Shown here: in pieces, positions 6,985 to 10,928 of the stretch
Numbering within the stretch: position 1 is the first letter of the stretch
Layout of the letters: the number at the start of each line of letters is the position of its first letter
The notes under the pieces: generated by a model
Told to the model about the DNA's origin: nothing
Database searches by the model: none
The model's input: only the letters and a program-made list of their open reading frames with translations
Position numbers and translations under genes: made by a program
NCBI GenBank assembly: GCA_003527165.1
Contig: DPSI01000227.1
Span: forward strand, 1 to 10,928
Source of the DNA: Pseudomonas sp.
GTDB lineage: Bacteria; Pseudomonadota; Gammaproteobacteria; Pseudomonadales; Pseudomonadaceae
DNA: 10,928 bases
Direction: 5' to 3'

Positions 6985-8127
6985 ATGGACTGCCTGTTTC
7001 TGCCTGCCGATTGCGGCACCCGGCTCGGCGCCGACACCCAGGCGTACTGGTTGCCGGGCGAGGGCGAAGGTGGCTGGGTGCCGCTGGCGAGGTGTGCCGA
7101 GCAGGCGCCGGCAGCGGTGACCTTGGTGCTGCCGGCCGAGACCTGCAGCGCCTTCGCGGTCAATCTGCCGACGCGCAAGGCGCGCTGGATCAGCCAGGCG
7201 CTGGCCTATGCGGTCGAAGAGCTGTTGGCCGAGAACGTCGATGATCTGCACCTGACCCATGGGGATGCGCTGGAAGATGGGCGGCGGCGGGTCATCGCGA
7301 TTCGCCGGCAGCGGCTGGCAGATTGGCTGGAAGACCTGCAGGCACTCGGACTGACCATCGTCGCGATCCACGTCGACGCCGATTTGCTCCCGCGCGACGG
7401 GACACAGCTGCTATTCATCGAAGGCCGTGCGCTGCTGGGCGGTGCCCCGGAAGCGCGACTCGCCTTCGACAGCAGTCAATGGCCGCATCTGGCTGCGCAG
7501 TGCCCTGCGCCTCGTCACGGCCACGGCACCTTCGCCGAGGCGCCCGAGCCGCTCGATGATTACCAGCAACTGGACGATCCTTACCGTTTCCTTGCGTCGG
7601 GACGCGCCGCTGCGTTGAACCTGGCCCAGGGTGACTTCGCCGTGCGCGCCGCCGGCAGCGGGTTGGGGCAGTGGAAGCCTGTATTGGTGGTGCTGGCGCT
7701 GGCGCTGGCGGTGCAGTTGATCTTCAACCTGGTCCAGGCCTGGTCGCTGGAACGTCAGGCCGAGCGCTACGCCGACACCAGCCAGGCGCTTTACCGCGAG
7801 CTGTTTCCCGAGGATCGGCGCATCGTCAACCTGCGCGCGCAGTTCGACGAACACATCGGTCAGCGTTCAGGCACCTCGGCCGAGTTTATGCGCCTGCTCG
7901 ACGAAGTGGCGCTGGCCATGGCTGAGGGCATACCGGTGGCGATCAGTCAGCTTGACTACAACCAGGCCCGCGGCGACCTCGCCTTGCAGGTCCGCGCCAG
8001 CGACTTCGCGGCGCTGGAACAGCTGCGCCAGCGCCTGGGCGAAACCGGCGAGAGCGTCCAGCTGGGCTCGGCCAGCCGTGATGGCGACGCCGTCAGTGCT
8101 CGCGTGGTGATTGGAGGCAGAGGATGA
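6985..8127 (+). CDS. gspL: type II secretion inner-membrane protein GspL (XcpY)
   Basis: GspL recruits GspE to the membrane through its cytoplasmic actin-like domain and pairs with GspM in the periplasm. The 380-residue product matches XcpY (about 382). The cytoplasmic domain covers about 1-225 and includes the family segment ALNLAQGDF (210-218); one membrane span lies at about 231-251, followed by a periplasmic ferredoxin-like domain to the C-terminus. ATG 6985 has GGAGG at 6970-6974, inside the last gspK codons, ten bases upstream. The stop overlaps gspM (ATGA). Sequence conservation in this family is low; position in the run and topology are the main support. Confidence 0.94.
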   Translation: MDCLFLPADCGTRLGADTQAYWLPGEGEGGWVPLARCAEQAPAAVTLVLPAETCSAFAVNLPTRKARWISQALAYAVEELLAENVDDLHLTHGDALEDGRRRVIAIRRQRLADWLEDLQALGLTIVAIHVDADLLPRDGTQLLFIEGRALLGGAPEARLAFDSSQWPHLAAQCPAPRHGHGTFAEAPEPLDDYQQLDDPYRFLASGRAAALNLAQGDFAVRAAGSGLGQWKPVLVVLALALAVQLIFNLVQAWSLERQAERYADTSQALYRELFPEDRRIVNLRAQFDEHIGQRSGTSAEFMRLLDEVALAMAEGIPVAISQLDYNQARGDLALQVRASDFAALEQLRQRLGETGESVQLGSASRDGDAVSARVVIGGRG

Positions 8128-8636
8128 ACCTGAGACAACAGCTACACGTGCGTCTCGCCGAGTCGCCCCTGTGGTTGCGCTGGCAGCGCCTGCAGCCCCG
8201 CGAGCGCTTATCGTTGACCCTGCTCGGTGCTTTCCTGTTGGTGGTCTTGTTCTACCTGCTGCTCTGGCAGCCGGCGCAACAGCGAGTGCACGACGCGCGA
8301 GCGTCTTTCCAGCAGGAGCGTGAACTGCACGCCTATCTGGAGCAGAACACTGAATTGGCGCGGCAGATGTCGCGTAGCAATCCGGTCTCGCTGGCGCCCG
8401 AGCAACTGCAGGGACTGGTGACGCAGAGCGCGCAGCAGAGCGGCTTGGTTGTCGAGAGCTTCGACATCGGCAATGACGGCAGCCTGCAGGTGACCTTGCC
8501 CGGCGCGTCCTACGCGACCCTGCTGCGCTGGTTCGATGAGCTGCAGGCAGCGGGCGCGAGCCTCGCCGAGGTCAGCATCAGTCAGGTCGGAGAAGGACTG
8601 GTGGATGCTCGGGTAAGCTTCCGCGCGGGCGGCTAG
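8124..8636 (+). CDS. gspM: type II secretion inner-membrane protein GspM (XcpZ)
   Basis: GspM is the small bitopic partner that stabilises GspL. The 170-residue product matches XcpZ (about 174): a short basic cytoplasmic N-terminus, with PLWLRWQRLQPRERL at about 15-29, one membrane span at about 30-48, a likely coiled coil at about 52-85 rich in Gln and Glu, and a periplasmic ferredoxin-like domain from about 90 on. ATG 8124 overlaps the gspL stop and is preceded by GGAGG at 8113-8117 with six bases of spacing. It is the last gene of the run; no gspN, gspC or gspD follows, and the next gene is convergent. Confidence 0.93.
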   Translation: MNLRQQLHVRLAESPLWLRWQRLQPRERLSLTLLGAFLLVVLFYLLLWQPAQQRVHDARASFQQERELHAYLEQNTELARQMSRSNPVSLAPEQLQGLVTQSAQQSGLVVESFDIGNDGSLQVTLPGASYATLLRWFDELQAAGASLAEVSISQVGEGLVDARVSFRAGG

Positions 8637-8648
8637 GTTGCCGTGCAC

Positions 8649-8684
8649 GGTCGAGGCAGCGCCGTGATCGGCGTTGCCTCGACC
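8649..8684. terminator. 16-bp-stem hairpin between convergent gspM and HDOD genes
   Basis: Positions 8649-8664 pair with 8669-8684 around a TGAT loop: sixteen base pairs with a single G-T pair (8659/8674), outermost arms GGTCGAGGCA and TGCCTCGACC. It begins 12 bases after the gspM stop and ends five before the stop of the opposing gene, so a bidirectional terminator is the natural reading. No T run follows on either strand, which is atypical for an intrinsic terminator; a repetitive extragenic palindrome or an mRNA 3'-end stabiliser is possible. The ten bases just before it, CCGTGCACGG (8641-8650), are themselves a perfect palindrome overlapping the stem by two bases. Confidence 0.65.
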
Positions 8685-8689
8685 TCAGC

Positions 8690-10093
8690 TCAATGAGGGG
8701 GCTGAAGTTGCATCGCCAAGGCGCGTAGTGCCACTTCGGCTTCGAGCACCTTGTTTACCGCATCGTTGGCCTTTTCACGGCTCAGACCGAGGCGATCGAA
8801 CAGTCCTTGCGGGACTTCGCTATAGGGCCCGGAACCGATGCCACGGTTGCGCAACAGTCGTATCGACAGGCAAACCAGATTGGCATGTCCGGCATGCTCG
8901 CCCTCGTAGTGTGGATCATGCTGGAAGCGTAACGCGGTGGACAGTTCGTCCGGCATCCCCCAGTAACGCATCAGCCAGGCGCCGATCTGCTCGCGGGTGA
9001 TGCCCAGCAGATGCTGTTCGATGACGCTGTGGTTCAAATGCGGGTTGACCTCCAGATGCCGGCAGATCAGCGAGAAATGCGGTGGAAAGACGTGCGCCAG
9101 CACCAGATAACCGAAGTTGTGCAGCAGCCCGGCGAGGTAGCTGATCCCGGCCTCGGGACGCTGGGTGCGCGGAATGGCGCGGTTCAACCCCTCGATCACC
9201 GCTGCGGTATAGATCGCCTGTTGCCAATAGGGCGTGGCCTGCTGCGGCTGATCCTTGGGTAGGCTCAGGGATTTACCCAATGCCAGGCCCAGCGCCAGAT
9301 TGATCACCAGATCGAAACCGAGGACGCGCACGATGGCGTCTTCCACCGAACGGATCTTGCCCGGCGCGGCGTAATACGGCGAGGCGGCCCAGCTGACCAC
9401 TTGCGCGGCCAGCGCCGGGTCGGTCTCGACCACGCCGGTGATGTCGTCCACCGTGGCGTCGGGGTTGACGCGCAGCTTGATGATTTTCTGTGCCGTCTGG
9501 GCCAGCGGCGGGATTTCGATGGTTTCTTCCAGGCGCTTCTGTATGCGCCGTGCAGTGAAGCTTTGCACCGCCTGGGTGATTTCCGCGCTGTCTGCTTCGG
9601 GACGGTCGAGGTTGGGCTTGATCTGGCTCAGGGGGACGGCGAACCGGCCGGCGCTGGCCTTGCTGAGCAGCAATTTGAAGTCGCTGCTTGCCAGTGCCAG
9701 CAGCACACCCGGCTGACCGGATTCGATCATCAGCTCCGGTTGCTGCAGCAGCCGCTCTTCATACAGGCACGGTGAACTGCTCAGCGGGGGGAGGCCGGGC
9801 AGCACCTTCAGGTCGTGCTTGGCCAGCATGCGCATCAGCCGTTCGGGCTTGACGGCGATCAGCTGGCGCCCGGTCAACTCCACCAGGCGGGGCAGGTCGA
9901 GCAGGTGGTCGCGAGGATAAAGCACCAGCAGGGCGCCAATAGCGTCGTCGACCAATACCGCCTGCACGCGCCGGGCCGGATCCAGGTCCGAGCGCTCCTC
10001 ACAGGTGCGATAGGGAAGCGCCAGCTTGTCCAGAAGCTGGACGATCATTGGCGGAAGCGAGATTTCTTTCGTTGTGTCGACAGCCGAGTTCAT
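8690..10093 (-). CDS. HDOD domain protein with N-terminal YbaK-like domain
   Basis: This 467-residue protein has two domains. Residues about 12-140 resemble the YbaK/aminoacyl-tRNA deacylase fold (VQAVLVDDAIGALLVLYP, then DLPRLVELTGRQLIAV), and about 182-390 form an HDOD domain (EIPPLAQTAQKIIKL at 193-207, then GLLHNFGYLVLAH at 322-334). HDOD proteins are HD-superfamily relatives without the phosphohydrolase metal site and usually act in signalling; the HNFG here fits that. The deacylase lysine expected in a FKTLIV-like segment appears to be Gln44, so deacylation is doubtful. Similar two-domain proteins sit beside recG in other pseudomonads. ATG 10093 is chosen; a TTG at 10099 would add two residues and no clear ribosome site distinguishes them. 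It is 76 bp downstream of recG on the same strand and has no evident tie to secretion. Confidence 0.85.
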   Translation of the reverse strand: MNSAVDTTKEISLPPMIVQLLDKLALPYRTCEERSDLDPARRVQAVLVDDAIGALLVLYPRDHLLDLPRLVELTGRQLIAVKPERLMRMLAKHDLKVLPGLPPLSSSPCLYEERLLQQPELMIESGQPGVLLALASSDFKLLLSKASAGRFAVPLSQIKPNLDRPEADSAEITQAVQSFTARRIQKRLEETIEIPPLAQTAQKIIKLRVNPDATVDDITGVVETDPALAAQVVSWAASPYYAAPGKIRSVEDAIVRVLGFDLVINLALGLALGKSLSLPKDQPQQATPYWQQAIYTAAVIEGLNRAIPRTQRPEAGISYLAGLLHNFGYLVLAHVFPPHFSLICRHLEVNPHLNHSVIEQHLLGITREQIGAWLMRYWGMPDELSTALRFQHDPHYEGEHAGHANLVCLSIRLLRNRGIGSGPYSEVPQGLFDRLGLSREKANDAVNKVLEAEVALRALAMQLQPPH

Positions 10094-10125
10094 GAGCAAT
10101 GATCCGTCTTATTCCCATGCGGCGC

Positions 10126-10131
10126 AGTATA
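10126..10131 (-). promoter_or_regulatory. possible -10 box for the HDOD gene
   Basis: TATACT on the minus strand, 32 bp upstream of the ATG at 10093, matches five of six bases of the sigma-70 -10 consensus. No good -35 is found (CCAAAC at 10149-10154 for a 17-bp spacer). The gene may have its own promoter in addition to read-through from recG. Confidence 0.35.
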
Positions 10132-10169
10132 GCCTTAGGTTTAGTGCGGTTTGGGTTTACCGACGAGCG

Positions 10170-10928
10170 TCAGACCTGTCCATATTGCTGGCCGTGGCGC
10201 AGCCAGCGCTCAAGTAAGGGGCTTACGTGTTGCGGCCAGCGGGCCAATAGCGCCTGCGCCGCGTCACGCACAGACGGCAGCAGATCGGCGTCGCGCATCA
10301 GATCGGCGACCTTGAACTGCAGCAGCCCGGTCTGCCGTGTGCCGAGCATTTCGCCCGGACCGCGCAGTTCCAGGTCCTTTTCGGCAATGATGAAGCCATC
10401 GCAGGTTTCGCGCATGATTCCCAGTCGTTCGCGACCGATTTGCGACAGCGGTGGGTGATAGAGCAGCACACAATGGCTCGCGGCACTGCCGCGGCCGACC
10501 CGCCCGCGTAGCTGATGCAGCTGAGCGAGGCCTAGGCGCTCGGGATTCTCGATGATCATCAGGCTGGCGTTGGGCACGTCGACGCCCACCTCGATCACTG
10601 TGGTGGCCACTAGCAATTGCAAACGGCCTTCCTTGAACTCGGCCATAACTGCGGCTTTCTCGGCCGGCTTCATGCGGCCGTGGATCAGCCCGACGTTGAG
10701 CCCGCCGAGCGCCGCCGACAAATCTTCGAAAGTGGTTTCCGCGGCCTGGCAAGTGAGTTCCTCGGATTCCTCGATCAGGGTGCAGACCCAGTAGGCCTGG
10801 CGGCCCTCGTTGCAGGCCGAACGCACCCGCTCGATGACTTCCAGGCGACGGCTGTCGGCCACCAGCACGGTGTTCACCGGGGTACGGCCGGGTGGCAGCT
10901 CGTCGAGGATCGAGGTGTCCAAGTCGGC
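10170..10928 (-). CDS. recG: ATP-dependent DNA helicase RecG, C-terminal part (partial)
   Basis: RecG remodels stalled replication forks and Holliday junctions. The last 252 residues are visible; the start lies beyond the right edge. The fragment opens ADLDTSILDELPPGRTPV, the junction into the second helicase lobe. It continues with GLIHGRMKPAEK (motif IV region), LLVATTVIEVGVDVPNA (motif V) and QLRGRVGRG (motif VI), then the RecG-specific TRG translocation segment around AEKDLELRGPGEMLGTRQTG and a C-terminal wedge of Leu and Arg residues. The order of motifs and the TRG segment separate it from Mfd and PriA. No interruption is seen in the visible part. The HDOD gene follows 76 bp downstream on the same strand. 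Confidence 0.97.
   Translation of the reverse strand, partial: ADLDTSILDELPPGRTPVNTVLVADSRRLEVIERVRSACNEGRQAYWVCTLIEESEELTCQAAETTFEDLSAALGGLNVGLIHGRMKPAEKAAVMAEFKEGRLQLLVATTVIEVGVDVPNASLMIIENPERLGLAQLHQLRGRVGRGSAASHCVLLYHPPLSQIGRERLGIMRETCDGFIIAEKDLELRGPGEMLGTRQTGLLQFKVADLMRDADLLPSVRDAAQALLARWPQHVSPLLERWLRHGQQYGQV

Noticed and set aside
8674..9262. Short + strand frames opposite the HDOD gene
   Set aside because: They overlap conserved HDOD coding sequence on the minus strand and show no family features.

Overview
The window is high-GC chromosomal DNA with strong G/C preference at third codon positions. Its proteins read as Pseudomonadaceae (Pseudomonas or Stutzerimonas type); that assignment rests on remembered protein similarity and gene neighbourhood, not on a search. 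The main content is a nine-gene run for the cytoplasmic, inner-membrane and pseudopilus parts of a type II secretion system (T2SS), gspE-F-G-H-I-J-K-L-M (xcpR to xcpZ in P. aeruginosa), all on the + strand from 930 to 8636.

Layout. Positions 1-413 hold the 5' end of a minus-strand gene for the NAD(P) transhydrogenase alpha subunit (pntAA), running off the left edge. A 516-bp divergent intergenic region (414-929) contains two strong inverted repeats, a TetR/PsrA-like palindrome and 11-bp-spaced direct repeats, but no convincing gene. The gsp run follows. It is packed tightly (ATGA overlaps at H/I, I/J, J/K and L/M; other gaps of 3-5 bp) except for an unusual 200-bp structured spacer between gspE and gspF. 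The run ends at a 16-bp-stem hairpin between convergent genes. Beyond it, on the minus strand, lie a two-domain protein (YbaK-like N-terminus plus HDOD C-terminus) and the 3' end of recG, which runs off the right edge.

How the genes work together. GspE is the ATPase. GspF, GspL and GspM form the inner-membrane platform. GspG is the major pseudopilin, and GspH, I, J and K are the minor pseudopilins that form the tip. The outer-membrane secretin GspD, the connector GspC and the prepilin peptidase GspO are absent, although the pseudopilins need the peptidase and export needs the secretin, so those genes must lie elsewhere if the system works. On the upstream side, where P. aeruginosa has divergent xcpPQ, this genome has pntAA.

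I see no mobile element, CRISPR array, tRNA or rRNA, and no clear evidence for a wholly new system. The most noteworthy items are non-coding: the structured gspE-gspF spacer with an exactly fitting small reading frame, the 11-bp perfect inverted repeat just upstream of gspE, the palindrome in the pntAA upstream region, and the hairpin after gspM.
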